Below are positions 26,075 through 36,200 of a DNA stretch of 64,000 bases, piece by piece. The translations under genes were made by a program, and so were the position numbers. The DNA comes from Herbaspirillum sp. GW103 (GTDB lineage Bacteria; Pseudomonadota; Gammaproteobacteria; Burkholderiales; Burkholderiaceae_D): positions 372,001 to 436,000 of the forward strand of contig NZ_AJVC01000002.1 in the NCBI RefSeq assembly GCF_000261365.1, in the 5' to 3' direction. The notes below the pieces were generated by a model that saw only the letters and a list, made by a program, of their open reading frames with translations, did no database searches and was not told the origin of the DNA. How positions within the stretch are numbered: position 1 is the stretch's first letter; each line of letters starts with the position of its first letter.

Positions 26075-27388
26075 ATGGGAAACGATATCTCCAACTTGCT
26101 GAGCAAGTTCGGGGCAACGGTGGACGGATACCTCGAGATCGAGGCTGCGATCAACTACAAGGAGCCGTCGCGCAAGCCCAAGGCGCCGCTGGTGGTGGCG
26201 CAGCAGGGCGCCGCCGTGACGGCAGCCGGGTCGGTGGACGGCAGTGCCGGGGCCGAGCCGGCACCGGTAGTGGCGGCCAGCGCAGCGGCTCCCTTGCTGG
26301 CGGACCCTGTGCCTTCTTCTTTGCAACGCATTGAGCCCGTGATGGATCCCGTCACGGCACCGTCGCCCGCTCCCGTGGCCGCCAGGCTGGCTCCGGTTGC
26401 CCCGCTTGCCCGTCCGGCACCTGCACCGACCGCCCCGACCGCGACCCCGGCTGCGGGCTCACCCGATGCTTCTGCGAGCGTTCCCGTCCAAGCTGCCTCC
26501 ACCACCGAGCCCGCCGTTCCCACCCTGTTGCGCTCCATGCTGGGCGAGGCCGCGCGCGAACGCGAAGCCCAGCAGCGCGCCAGCAATGACGACACCGGCC
26601 AGCCCCAACTGGCCGTGCCGCCTGCTACACCGGCGCAGGTGATTGCCGTGGTCTCGCCCAAGGGCGGGGTCGGCAAGACCACCCTGTGTTCGGCGCTGGC
26701 CTGCAGCCTGGCGCGTCATGGCCGTGTGGTCGCCATCGACCTGGACCCGCAGAATGCCTTGCAATATCACCTGGGCGTGAGTGCCGAGGCCGTGGCCCGG
26801 CAGACTGCCGCGGCCGCCAGCGGGGACTGGCGCAGCAGCCTGGCCGTCGGTACTTCCGGTACGCAGGTGTTGAGTCATACCGTGGTGGCTGCCGCCGGGG
26901 AAGCGGCGCTGGCACGGCAGATGAGCGTGGATGGCCAATGGCTGCTGCGCCAGCTGCACGCGCTGCAATTGCAGGCGGGTGACGTGGTCCTGCTGGATCT
27001 GCCGGCCGGCCAGACCCCTTATCTGGAGCAGGCCCTGCAGGCGGCCGATCAGGTGCTGGCGGTGGTCACGCCCGATGCCGGTTCCTTCCTGGCACTGGAG
27101 CACATGCGCCAGGTCCTGCATGGCCGCAACAATTGCCGCTACGTGGTCAACAAGTACGACGGCAGCCGCAGCTTCTGCCAGGACATGCTGGAAGTCCTCA
27201 AGCGCTGGATGGGGCCGCGCCTGGCCGGTGTGGTCGCGCTCGATCACGCCATCAGCGAAGGTCTGGCCTACGGCTTCAATCCGCTGGTCAAGGCCGGGCA
27301 TTCGCCGGTCTATGATCAGTTGCAGGGCGTCAGCGAAGTGCTGCGCGCCGCTGTGCTCAAGGCGGCCGCCGCAGGTGCACGCGCATGA
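26075..27388 (+). CDS. bcsQ: Cellulose biosynthesis protein: BcsR/BcsP-like N-terminus fused to BcsQ ATPase
   Basis: A 437-residue protein in three parts. Residues 1-28 (MGNDISNLLSKFGATVDGYLEIE) resemble the short DI-Lf-FG-YxEI motif of BcsR/BcsP accessory proteins. Residues about 30-185 are a low-complexity Ala/Pro/Val linker. From about 190 comes a MinD/ParA-type ATPase of the BcsQ (YhjQ, WssA) family with deviant Walker A SPKGGVGKTT, DLDPQNAL and VLLDLPAG. BcsQ localises and assembles the cellulose synthase at the inner membrane. Ribosome site GGGAG. Its stop overlaps the bcsA start (ATGA). Confidence 0.85.
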   Translation: MGNDISNLLSKFGATVDGYLEIEAAINYKEPSRKPKAPLVVAQQGAAVTAAGSVDGSAGAEPAPVVAASAAAPLLADPVPSSLQRIEPVMDPVTAPSPAPVAARLAPVAPLARPAPAPTAPTATPAAGSPDASASVPVQAASTTEPAVPTLLRSMLGEAAREREAQQRASNDDTGQPQLAVPPATPAQVIAVVSPKGGVGKTTLCSALACSLARHGRVVAIDLDPQNALQYHLGVSAEAVARQTAAAASGDWRSSLAVGTSGTQVLSHTVVAAAGEAALARQMSVDGQWLLRQLHALQLQAGDVVLLDLPAGQTPYLEQALQAADQVLAVVTPDAGSFLALEHMRQVLHGRNNCRYVVNKYDGSRSFCQDMLEVLKRWMGPRLAGVVALDHAISEGLAYGFNPLVKAGHSPVYDQLQGVSEVLRAAVLKAAAAGARA

Positions 27389-29724
27389 ACCATGGACCAC
27401 AGGCAACATCGCCATCGCAACGCCAGCCCGACATGAAATCCCCCGCCACGCTGTCCCCCCATCCACCAGGACAGGAGCCCTCGGCCCGCCCGTCGGCCAA
27501 TCGCCTGCAGCAATGGATACAGCGCGTCGGCGAGCGCCTCGAAGGTCTGCCACGCGGCCCGCGCCGCCTGGTGCAATGGGCCGTGATGCTGTTTGCCACG
27601 CTGCTGGCCCTGCTCATCATTTCGGTGCCGCTGGATTTCACCGCGCAGTGCGTCTTTGCCATCGGCTGCTTCGTCGCCGCGCTGGTGTTGCGCAAGCAGT
27701 CGGGGCGCTTCCCGGTACTGGTGCTGATCACGCTCTCGCTGATCGTCTCGATGCGCTACATGTACTGGCGCATCACCTCCACGCTGGCCTTTGAAAGCTG
27801 GCTGGACATCGTCTTCGGCTATGGCCTGCTGGCCGCCGAAATGTATTCCCTGCTGGTATTGACGCTGGGTTACCTGCAGACCGCCTGGCCCTTGCGCCGC
27901 AAGCCGCAGATGCTGACCATGCCGCCCTCGCAATGGCCGACGGTGGATATCTTCATTCCCTCGTACAACGAATCGCTGGACATCGTCTCGCTGACCATCT
28001 TCGCCGCCCAGGCCATCGACTGGCCCCAGGACAAGCTGCGCGTGCACGTGCTCGATGATGGCCGACGTGAGCAATTCCGCGAGTTCTGCGACAACATCGG
28101 CGTGAACTATCTGGTCCGTTCCAACAACAAGCATGCCAAGGCCGGCAATCTCAACGAAGCGCTCAAGGTCACCGATGGCGAATTCGTCGCCATCTTCGAT
28201 GCCGACCACGTGCCGACGCGTTCCTTCCTGCAGATCTGCATGGGCTGGTTCTACAAGGACCCCAAGCTGGCCATGCTGCAGACGCCGCACTTCTTCTTCT
28301 CGCCCGATCCCTTCGAGAAGAACCTCAATACCTTCCGCTCGGTGCCCAATGAGGGCGAGCTGTTCTATGGTCTGGTGCAGGATGGCAATGACCTGTGGAA
28401 TGCCGCCTTCTTCTGCGGCTCCTGCGCCGTCATGCGTCGCACTGCCCTGACGGAAATCGGCGGCATCGCCACCGAGACCCTGACCGAGGACGCTCACACG
28501 GCGCTGAAGATGAACCGCGCCGGCTACAACACCGCCTATCTCGCCATCCCCCAGGCGGCCGGCCTGGCCACCGAGAACCTGGCGCGCCACATCCGCCAGC
28601 GCGTGCGCTGGGCACGTGGCATGGCGCAGATCTTCCGGGTGGACAATCCCTTGAAGGGACGCGGGCTGCGACTGGGCCAGCGGCTGTGCTATCTCAACGC
28701 CATGCTGCACTTCTTCTATGGCTTGCCGCGCCTGATCTTCCTGACCGCGCCGCTGACCTACCTGTTCTTCGGTGCCCATATCTTCCACGCCTCGGCCCTG
28801 ATGATCACGGCCTACGTGCTGCCCCACGTGCTGCACGCCAGCCTGACCAACTCGCGCATCCAGGGACGCTTCCGCCATTCCTTCTGGAACGAGGTCTACG
28901 AGACCGTACTGGCCTGGTACATCCTGGGGCCGGTGCTGCTGGCGCTGATCAATCCCAAGCTGGGCGGCTTCAACGTCACCGACAAGGGCGGCATCATCAC
29001 CGACGACCATTTCGACTGGAAGCTGGCGCGTCCCTACATGTTGCTGCTGGCGCTGAACGTGGCCGGCCTGGGCTTCGGCATCTGGCAACTGATCCACGGC
29101 GACCCCAATGCCGTGACCACCATCCTCATCAACATGGCGTGGACGCTCTACAACGTCATCATCAGCAGTGCTGCCATGGCCGTCGCCTCCGAAACCCGCC
29201 AGGTGCGCAGCGAGCCGCGTGTGGCGGCCGAGCTGCCGGTGCGCATCAAGTGCGATGATGGCAGCCTCATCGAAGGCACTACGCTGGACTTCTCGCAGAA
29301 AGGCATCGGCCTGCGCCTGCCGGCCGGGGCGACCATCGCGCGCAATGCCCGCATCGAGGTCACGCTGTTCCGCAATGATCAGGAGAAAGTGTTCCCGGCA
29401 GTGGTGGTGTTCAGCCGCAACGACATGGTCGGTGCGCAGTTCCACGAACTGACGCTGCGCCAGCAAAGCGAACTGGTGCGCCTGACCTTTTCGCGCGCCG
29501 ACATCTGGGCCAACAACTGGGGCAAGAGCCGTCCCGATACCCCGCTCAAGGCCCTGCGCGAAGTGGCCGGCATCGGCATGAATGGTATCCGGCAAATGTT
29601 CAAGGCGCTGGCGATCCAGCTGCGCCGCCGGCCCGCCGAAGCACGCGCGCCTGCCTCGGCAGCAGCCTCCGCCTCATCGGCAGCTCCCGCACCTGCCATG
29701 GATAACACTCTGGAAAAACAATAA
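27385..29724 (+). CDS. bcsA: Cellulose synthase catalytic subunit (UDP-forming)
   Basis: A 779-residue inner-membrane glycosyltransferase family 2 enzyme that polymerises UDP-glucose into beta-1,4-glucan and threads it through its own channel. Catalytic D,D,D,QxxRW residues: LDDG (Asp224-225), DAD (272-274), TED (Asp369) and QRVRW (405-409). Several membrane helices flank the catalytic loop. The C-terminus (about 605-700) is a PilZ domain with RSEPR and DFSQKGIG, so it is activated by cyclic di-GMP. The final 60 residues are an Ala-rich tail. It overlaps bcsQ and bcsB. Confidence 0.97.
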   Translation: MNHGPQATSPSQRQPDMKSPATLSPHPPGQEPSARPSANRLQQWIQRVGERLEGLPRGPRRLVQWAVMLFATLLALLIISVPLDFTAQCVFAIGCFVAALVLRKQSGRFPVLVLITLSLIVSMRYMYWRITSTLAFESWLDIVFGYGLLAAEMYSLLVLTLGYLQTAWPLRRKPQMLTMPPSQWPTVDIFIPSYNESLDIVSLTIFAAQAIDWPQDKLRVHVLDDGRREQFREFCDNIGVNYLVRSNNKHAKAGNLNEALKVTDGEFVAIFDADHVPTRSFLQICMGWFYKDPKLAMLQTPHFFFSPDPFEKNLNTFRSVPNEGELFYGLVQDGNDLWNAAFFCGSCAVMRRTALTEIGGIATETLTEDAHTALKMNRAGYNTAYLAIPQAAGLATENLARHIRQRVRWARGMAQIFRVDNPLKGRGLRLGQRLCYLNAMLHFFYGLPRLIFLTAPLTYLFFGAHIFHASALMITAYVLPHVLHASLTNSRIQGRFRHSFWNEVYETVLAWYILGPVLLALINPKLGGFNVTDKGGIITDDHFDWKLARPYMLLLALNVAGLGFGIWQLIHGDPNAVTTILINMAWTLYNVIISSAAMAVASETRQVRSEPRVAAELPVRIKCDDGSLIEGTTLDFSQKGIGLRLPAGATIARNARIEVTLFRNDQEKVFPAVVVFSRNDMVGAQFHELTLRQQSELVRLTFSRADIWANNWGKSRPDTPLKALREVAGIGMNGIRQMFKALAIQLRRRPAEARAPASAAASASSAAPAPAMDNTLEKQ

Positions 29725-32036
29725 TGAAAACGAAGCAGCCTCAAGCGCAGCGCGCCCTGTTGCGCCAACGCTCCCTGTGTCTGATGCTGGCGGCGGTGAT
29801 GACCGCCGGCAGCCTGCCGCTGCCGGTGCTGGCGGCCTCTGCTGGCAGTCCCGCGAGTGCGGCCACGGCCACGCCCGGCCTGCCCGCACCGGTTCCGGTA
29901 GCCGGCGACCCTTACGTGTTCACCTTCAAGCAGCTGGGGCGCAATGGCTCGATGAACCTGCATGGCGTGGACGCTACCGACAGCCTCAACTTCGACGTGC
30001 CGGTCTCGCTGGTGACCACCGGCGCCCACGTGACGCTGTATTACACCTATTCCCCGGCCTTGCTGCCGGACCTCTCGCAGATCAACGTGATGGTCAACGA
30101 CGTGGTGGCCGGCAGCATCCCGCTGCCCAAGGAAGGCTCGGGCAGCATGCAGACCGCCAAGGTCGACATCCCGCCCAAGCTCATTACCGAATTCAATCGG
30201 CTGAGCCTGCAATTCATCGGCCACTACACCATGGGCTGCGAGGATCCCCTGCATTCCAGCCTGTGGGCGCGCGTGGCCAATGGCTCCACGCTGGACCTGC
30301 AGACCACGCCCTTGCCGCAGAAGGATGACCTGGCGCAGATGCCATTGCCCTTCTTCGACCGGCGCGACATCCGCATGCTGAGTCTGCCCTTCGTCTTCGC
30401 GGGGAACCCTGACAACGGTACGCTGGAAGCGGCGGGTACGCTTTCTTCCTGGTTCGGCGCGCTGGCCGCTTATCGCGGCGCGCGTTTCCCGGTGCAGATC
30501 AATGCCTTGCCGCCGCGCGGCAATGCCGTGGTGATGGTGGCCGGCGAGGCCCCCACCAGTGTGGCCGGACTCGAGGTGGCCGCCCCCAAGGGGCCGACGC
30601 TGACCGTGCTGCCCAATCCGAATGATGCCAATGGCAAGCTGCTGGTGGTGTCCGGTCGCAACGTGGGCGAACTCAGGCAGGCCGCCGCCGCGCTGGCGCT
30701 GGGCAGCAAGGGCCTCTCGGGCAGCTCGGCAGTGATCGACAAGCTGCAGCCGCTGGCGCCGCGCCAGCCGTATGACGCGCCCAACTGGTTGCCCACCGAT
30801 CGCGCAGTCAAGCTCTCCGAACTGATCGATCCCAAGCGCCTCAACGTGTCCGGTTACAACCCCGGCGAGATCACCATCCCCCTCAATTTCCCGCCGGCTC
30901 TCTCCAACTGGCGCCAGGATGGCGCGAAGCTGAAACTGGTCTATCGCTATACGCCCCAGCCCAAGTCCACCAACTCGTCCTTCCTGGTCAGCTTCAATGA
31001 TGGCCTGATCAAGTCCGACATCCTGCTGCCCAAGGACAAGCTGGACAAGAGCCTGCTGGCTTCGATCAAGGATGAGGCCCTCACGCGCGAGATGGATCTG
31101 CGCCTGCCGCTGAACCTGGCCGGTCCGCAATCGCGCCTGCAACTGCGCTACATGTATGACTTCGTCAAGCAGGGCGAATGTCAGGACATCATCATCGACA
31201 ACGTGCGCGGCAGCATCGATCCCGATTCCACCATCGACCTGCGTGGTTACGATCACTTCATGGCCATGCCCAACCTGGGCGTGTTCAAGGATGCCGGTTT
31301 CCCCTTCACGCGCATGGCCGATCTCTCGGAGTCGGCCGTGGTGTTGCCCGACAATGCCAGCACCGACGATCTCGCTGCCTACCTGACGCTGCTGGGCCGC
31401 TTCGGCAGCGCCACCGGATACCCCGCCACGGGCGTGGTGGTGACCCAGGCCGCCCAGGTCGACAAGGTCGCCTCGCGCGACCTGCTGGTACTGGCCTCGG
31501 GCCAGAACCAGCCATTGCTCAAGCAGTGGGCCGATCATCTGCCGGCGGCGGTGACGGGGGACAAGCAGCGCTTCGATGTGGGTGATTTCGCCCTGCGCGT
31601 ACGCAGCTGGCTCAAGCTCGCCGACGATGACCAGGCCAAGCGCCGTGCGCGCCTGGCACTGGCCTTCACGGGCGGCGAACCGACCTCTTATCTGACCGGT
31701 TTCGAGTCACCGCTCGACAGTGGTCGCAGCGTCGTGGTGCTGGCCGGTGGCGACGCCACGGGCCTGGACCAGATCCTCGCGGCCATGGCCAGCAAGGATC
31801 CCGAAGCCGAGACCATCCAGGGCAGCCTGGTGGCCGTGCGCGGCACCACCATCGATCCGCTGCTGGCTGAAGAACAGTATTTCACGGGCAGCATGTCACC
31901 GCTGCGCATGCTGCGCTGGTGGCTGTCGCGCCACGTCCTGGCCATGTTCGTGCTCATTGCCGGTGGCATCCTGATGCTCGGCGGCCTGGCCTACCTGACC
32001 CTGCGCGCCAAGGCGAGAAAGCGTCTCAATGCCTGA
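29724..32036 (+). CDS. bcsB: Cellulose synthase periplasmic subunit BcsB
   Basis: A 770-residue protein with an N-terminal signal peptide (hydrophobic LMLAAVMTAGSLPLPVLAA) and a single C-terminal membrane anchor (about 735-758, VLAMFVLIAGGILMLGGLAYLTL) that packs against BcsA. The bulk is periplasmic carbohydrate-binding and flavodoxin-like modules, with the cysteine pair of the family near MGCED and KQGECQD. It guides the emerging glucan chain. Start overlaps the bcsA stop; its own end overlaps bcsZ by 8 bases. Confidence 0.96.
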   Translation: MKTKQPQAQRALLRQRSLCLMLAAVMTAGSLPLPVLAASAGSPASAATATPGLPAPVPVAGDPYVFTFKQLGRNGSMNLHGVDATDSLNFDVPVSLVTTGAHVTLYYTYSPALLPDLSQINVMVNDVVAGSIPLPKEGSGSMQTAKVDIPPKLITEFNRLSLQFIGHYTMGCEDPLHSSLWARVANGSTLDLQTTPLPQKDDLAQMPLPFFDRRDIRMLSLPFVFAGNPDNGTLEAAGTLSSWFGALAAYRGARFPVQINALPPRGNAVVMVAGEAPTSVAGLEVAAPKGPTLTVLPNPNDANGKLLVVSGRNVGELRQAAAALALGSKGLSGSSAVIDKLQPLAPRQPYDAPNWLPTDRAVKLSELIDPKRLNVSGYNPGEITIPLNFPPALSNWRQDGAKLKLVYRYTPQPKSTNSSFLVSFNDGLIKSDILLPKDKLDKSLLASIKDEALTREMDLRLPLNLAGPQSRLQLRYMYDFVKQGECQDIIIDNVRGSIDPDSTIDLRGYDHFMAMPNLGVFKDAGFPFTRMADLSESAVVLPDNASTDDLAAYLTLLGRFGSATGYPATGVVVTQAAQVDKVASRDLLVLASGQNQPLLKQWADHLPAAVTGDKQRFDVGDFALRVRSWLKLADDDQAKRRARLALAFTGGEPTSYLTGFESPLDSGRSVVVLAGGDATGLDQILAAMASKDPEAETIQGSLVAVRGTTIDPLLAEEQYFTGSMSPLRMLRWWLSRHVLAMFVLIAGGILMLGGLAYLTLRAKARKRLNA

Positions 32037-33252
32037 GCTGTCGTTTCAATTTCGACGCCGCAGCCTGGTCAAGGCCATGGCCGCGCTGGCGCTCGGTGGC
32101 GTAGCCGGCGTGGTTGAGGCCGCGCCCGCGTCCTCCGCGTGTGCAGTCACGGACTGGCCGGCCTGGCAAGCCTGGGCCAGCGGCCACGTGCAGCCCGATG
32201 GGCGGGTCCTGCATTCCAGCCTGCTGCCCAATCACACCACCTCCGAAGGTCAGTCCTACAACCTGTTGCTGGCACTGATCGCCAACGATGCACAACGCTT
32301 CGAGCAGATCTGGAGCTGGACCCGCGACAACATGATGGGCGCCGATGCCGCCAACCGCCTGCCGGGCTGGCTGTGGGGGCAGGGCGCCGATGGCAGGTGG
32401 CAATTGCAGGATGCCAATTCGGCTTCCGATGCCGACCTGTGGATCGTCTACGCCCTGCTGGAAGGCGCACGCCTGTGGCAGCGCCCGACCTACCGCAGCG
32501 ATGCCCGGCGCCTGCTCGACAGCATCGAAGCGCGCCTGGTGGTGGACCTGCCGGGCCTGGGCAAGATGGTGTTGCCGGGACCGCAGGGCTTCAACCAGCA
32601 CAACCAGGTCTGGACGCTCAATCCCAGCTATCTGCCGCTGCCGCTGCTGCGCCGACTGCACAAGGAGCGCCCCAAGGGGCCCTGGCAGCAGATCGCCAGC
32701 AATACCGTGCGCATGATCCAGGCCACCAGCCCCAAGGGCTTCGTGGCCGATTGGGTCGGCTACAAGATGACGGCGGTACAGGCCGGTCAGTTCATGGTCG
32801 ATCCGGCCAAGGGCGAGCTGGGCAGCTATGACGCCATTCGCGTCTACCTGTGGGCCGGCATGACCTCGCCGCGCGACCCCGATGCCACCGCGCTGCTGGC
32901 CGCACTGGACGGCATGCGCCAACGCATCCTCGCCACCGGCGCTGCGCCCGAGAAGGTGGCCGTGACCACCGGCGTGGCCGAAGGCCAGGGGCCCTTCGGG
33001 TTTGGTGCGGCCCTGGTCCCCTACCTGCAGGCCAAGGGGGAAACCACCCTGGCCGCGCAATGGCAGGCGCGCGCCGCACAGCAACTGGAAAGCGGACTGG
33101 CGCAACCCAGCGCGCAACCTGAAATCCTTTACTACAACGTCATGCTGGGCCTGTTCGGAATCGGATGGGCCGAGAAGCGATACCAGTTCCGCGATGACGG
33201 AACACTCAATCTGTCCTGGGAGAAGTCATGCGCACGCGCCGTACCACGCTAG
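32029..33252 (+). CDS. bcsZ: Periplasmic endo-1,4-beta-glucanase BcsZ (GH8)
   Basis: A 407-residue glycoside hydrolase family 8 cellulase. The general acid lies in the family motif TTSEGQSYNLLLA, and a catalytic aspartate in NSASDADLWIVYALL. It trims or untangles nascent cellulose in the periplasm. The signal sequence starts with RRRSLVKAMAALALGG, a twin-arginine-like RRxSLVK pattern, so Tat export is possible. It overlaps bcsB by 8 bases and bcsC by 25, which points to tight translational coupling. Confidence 0.95.
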   Translation: MPELSFQFRRRSLVKAMAALALGGVAGVVEAAPASSACAVTDWPAWQAWASGHVQPDGRVLHSSLLPNHTTSEGQSYNLLLALIANDAQRFEQIWSWTRDNMMGADAANRLPGWLWGQGADGRWQLQDANSASDADLWIVYALLEGARLWQRPTYRSDARRLLDSIEARLVVDLPGLGKMVLPGPQGFNQHNQVWTLNPSYLPLPLLRRLHKERPKGPWQQIASNTVRMIQATSPKGFVADWVGYKMTAVQAGQFMVDPAKGELGSYDAIRVYLWAGMTSPRDPDATALLAALDGMRQRILATGAAPEKVAVTTGVAEGQGPFGFGAALVPYLQAKGETTLAAQWQARAAQQLESGLAQPSAQPEILYYNVMLGLFGIGWAEKRYQFRDDGTLNLSWEKSCARAVPR

Positions 33253-36200
33253 CCATCGGAGTGCTGACCGCGCTGCTGGGGGCCCATGCCGCACCGGTCC
33301 TGGCCGAGTCCGCGGAGATCGAGGCCCAGTTGGTGGAGCAGGGCCAGTACTGGCAGGCGCGCAACAACAACCAGCGCGCCGCCGAGGTGTGGCAGAAGGT
33401 GCTGCAGCTGGACAAGTCCCAGGTCAATGCGCTGTACGGCATGGGTCTGATCGGCGTCAAGCAGAACCGACCACAGCAGGCCAACGACTATCTGGAACGC
33501 CTGCAGGCCCTCTCGCCCCAGCCCTGGCAGGCCCGCCAGCTGGCGCAGGACATCGCCCTGGCGCGCCCGGAAAACCAGGCCCTGCTGGCCGAAGCGCGGC
33601 GCCTGGTCGATGCCGGCGAGCGTGACCGCGCCACCGATACCTTCCGCAAGATGTTCAACGGCCTCATCCCTTCGGGGTCGGTGGGCCGCGAGTATTACAA
33701 CAACCTGGCCTTCAACGATGCCAGCTGGCCGGAGGCACGCAAGGGCATGGAACGCCTGTTGCGCGAGACACCGGGCGACAGCATCCTGGCCCTGTTCTAC
33801 GGCAAGCAGCTGGCGCGCCATGAAGACACCCGGGTGGAAGGCATCCGCGTACTTTCGCGCCTGACCAAGCAGGTGGACATCGCCGGTGATGCCGATGAAA
33901 GCTGGCGTCTGGCACTGACCTGGCTGGGGCCGCCGACACCGGCGCAGGTGCCGCTGTTCGAGGACTTCCTCAAGGTGCATCCGGACGACAAGGACATCCG
34001 CGATCTGCTGGCCAAGGGCCGGGCGCAGGTGGCCGCCGCGCAGACGCCCACGGTGCTCTCGCGCGGCTTGCAGGCGCTCGAGAAGGGGGATTTGCAGGAA
34101 GCCGAAAAAGCCTTCCAGGAGCGTCTTTCCACCCATCCCGATGAAGCCGATGCGCTCGGTGGCCTGGGCGTGGTGCGTCAGCAGCAGAACCGCCTGGCCG
34201 AGGCCGAACCGCTGCTCGCACGCGCCGTCGCCAGGGGCGGCAGCGGCTGGAAGAAGGCGCTGCAAAGTGTGCGCTACTGGTTGCTGATCCAGCGCGGCCG
34301 CGACTTGCAGGCACGCGGCCAGAGCGCCCAGGCGCAAGATGCACTGACCCAGGCCCTGCGCCTGGATCCGAACAATACCGACGGCCTGGTGGCCATTGCC
34401 GACATCGAAGCCACGGCCGGCCGACTGGAGGCTGCCGCAGGCCATTATCGCCAGGTGCTGGCGGTGCAGCCGGCCCAGGTGGGCGCCATTCGCGGGCTGG
34501 TCAACGTGCTCTCGCAAAGCGGCCGTGCCGACGAAGCGCTGCGCCTGCTCGACAAGCTCACCCCGCAGCAGCAGGCCGAGTTCGGCGACCAGGGCCGCCT
34601 GCGCGCCCTGCGCGCCACTCAGCAGGCCAACCTGGCCGAACAGCGCGGAGACCTCAATGCCGCCCTGGAGGCCATGCGCGAAGCCGTACGCAACGACCCC
34701 GACAATGTCTGGACCACCTTCGATCTGGCGCGCCTGTATGTCAAGTCCGGTCAGTCGCGCCAGGCACGCGTGACCATCGACGACTTCACCCGCGCGCATC
34801 GCGACAACGTCGATGCGCTCTACGCCAGTGCCTTGCTCTCGGTGGAGATGGCGCAGTGGCAAGATGCGCAGGACACGCTGAGGCGCATCCCCGAGGCCCG
34901 TCGCACCGCCGCCATGACCGAGCTGATGCGCCAGGTCACGCTGACCATCCAGGTCGGCCATGCCACCGAGCTGGTCAAGACCGGTCAGCGTCAGGAAGCC
35001 CTGGCCCTGCTGGACCGCGTGCAGCCCGATGCAGCCGGCAATGCCGAACGTACCGGCACGCTGGCCTCGGCCTATGTCGATGCCGGTGACACCCCGCGCG
35101 CGCTGGCGCTGATGCAGCCGCTCATCGCGCCGCCGGCCACGCCGACCATCGGCACCCGCCTGCAATACGCCTCGGTTCTGCTCAAGGCCGGTGAGGATGC
35201 CCAGGTCTACGGCGTACTGACGGCCTTGCAGAACCAGAACATGGAGGTGGCCACCCGCAAGCAATACGACGACCTGCGCTTCCTGTACCGTGTGCGCCAG
35301 GCCGAACGCCTGCGCGAGGGCGGCGACCTGGCCGCAGCCTACGACACGCTGGCCCCGGCCCTCTCGCAGCGCCCCAGCGATGTCGGTGCCGTCTCGGCGC
35401 TGGCCCGCATGTTCAATGCCGCCGGCGACAACGCCCGTGCCCTGGCGCTCTACAAGCCGCTGGCCGCGCGCAATCCGCGCGACGTCAATGTCTTGCTGGG
35501 CGCGGCGGACACAGCCATGCAGGCGCGCGAGAACGACTATGCGATCAGTCTGCTGGAGCAGGTCGGCAAGCTCGACAGCACCGACCCCGCCACGCTGACC
35601 GAAGCCGCGCGCATCTATCGGGCGCTGGGCAAGGTCGGTGAAGCTACGGCGCTGTTGCGCCGGGCGGTGGCCATCGAAAACGGCGCGCGCCAGCGCACCC
35701 TGGCCGCGCGCGGCAATGGCTTCGACCCGGCTGTCAATCCCTTCCGTACCCGACGTACTCTGCCGGGCAACGAGAACGTGGCTGCCATTCCGCCGCCGGC
35801 GGAAACCCTGCTGCGCCCGGCCATGATGGCGGCCGCAGCACCGGCTGCCAGCGATGTACTGCCCACTCCCGCAGCGGCGCGTGCCAGCACGTCCACGGCA
35901 GCGCCGGCGGTGGCCTATGGCCAGACGCTCGGTCCCGTGTTCAGCAATGCAGCACCGGCCCAGATGGCCCAGACCACCCAGCCTGCCGCGATGCGCGGCT
36001 ACGCACAGCCGCCGGTGCAAGCCGCGGCCACTGGCACCGCCTTGCCCGGCGCGGCCAGTGCAGCCCAGCGCGCTTTGCTGGCGTTGCAGGGGCAGGGCGA
36101 CCAGCCCGCTGACAACCTGAGCCCGGCACAGCGTGCACTCAACGACATCCTGCAGGCCCGCAGTCCCTACGTCACGCAAGGCGTGGTGGTGCGCGGCAAT

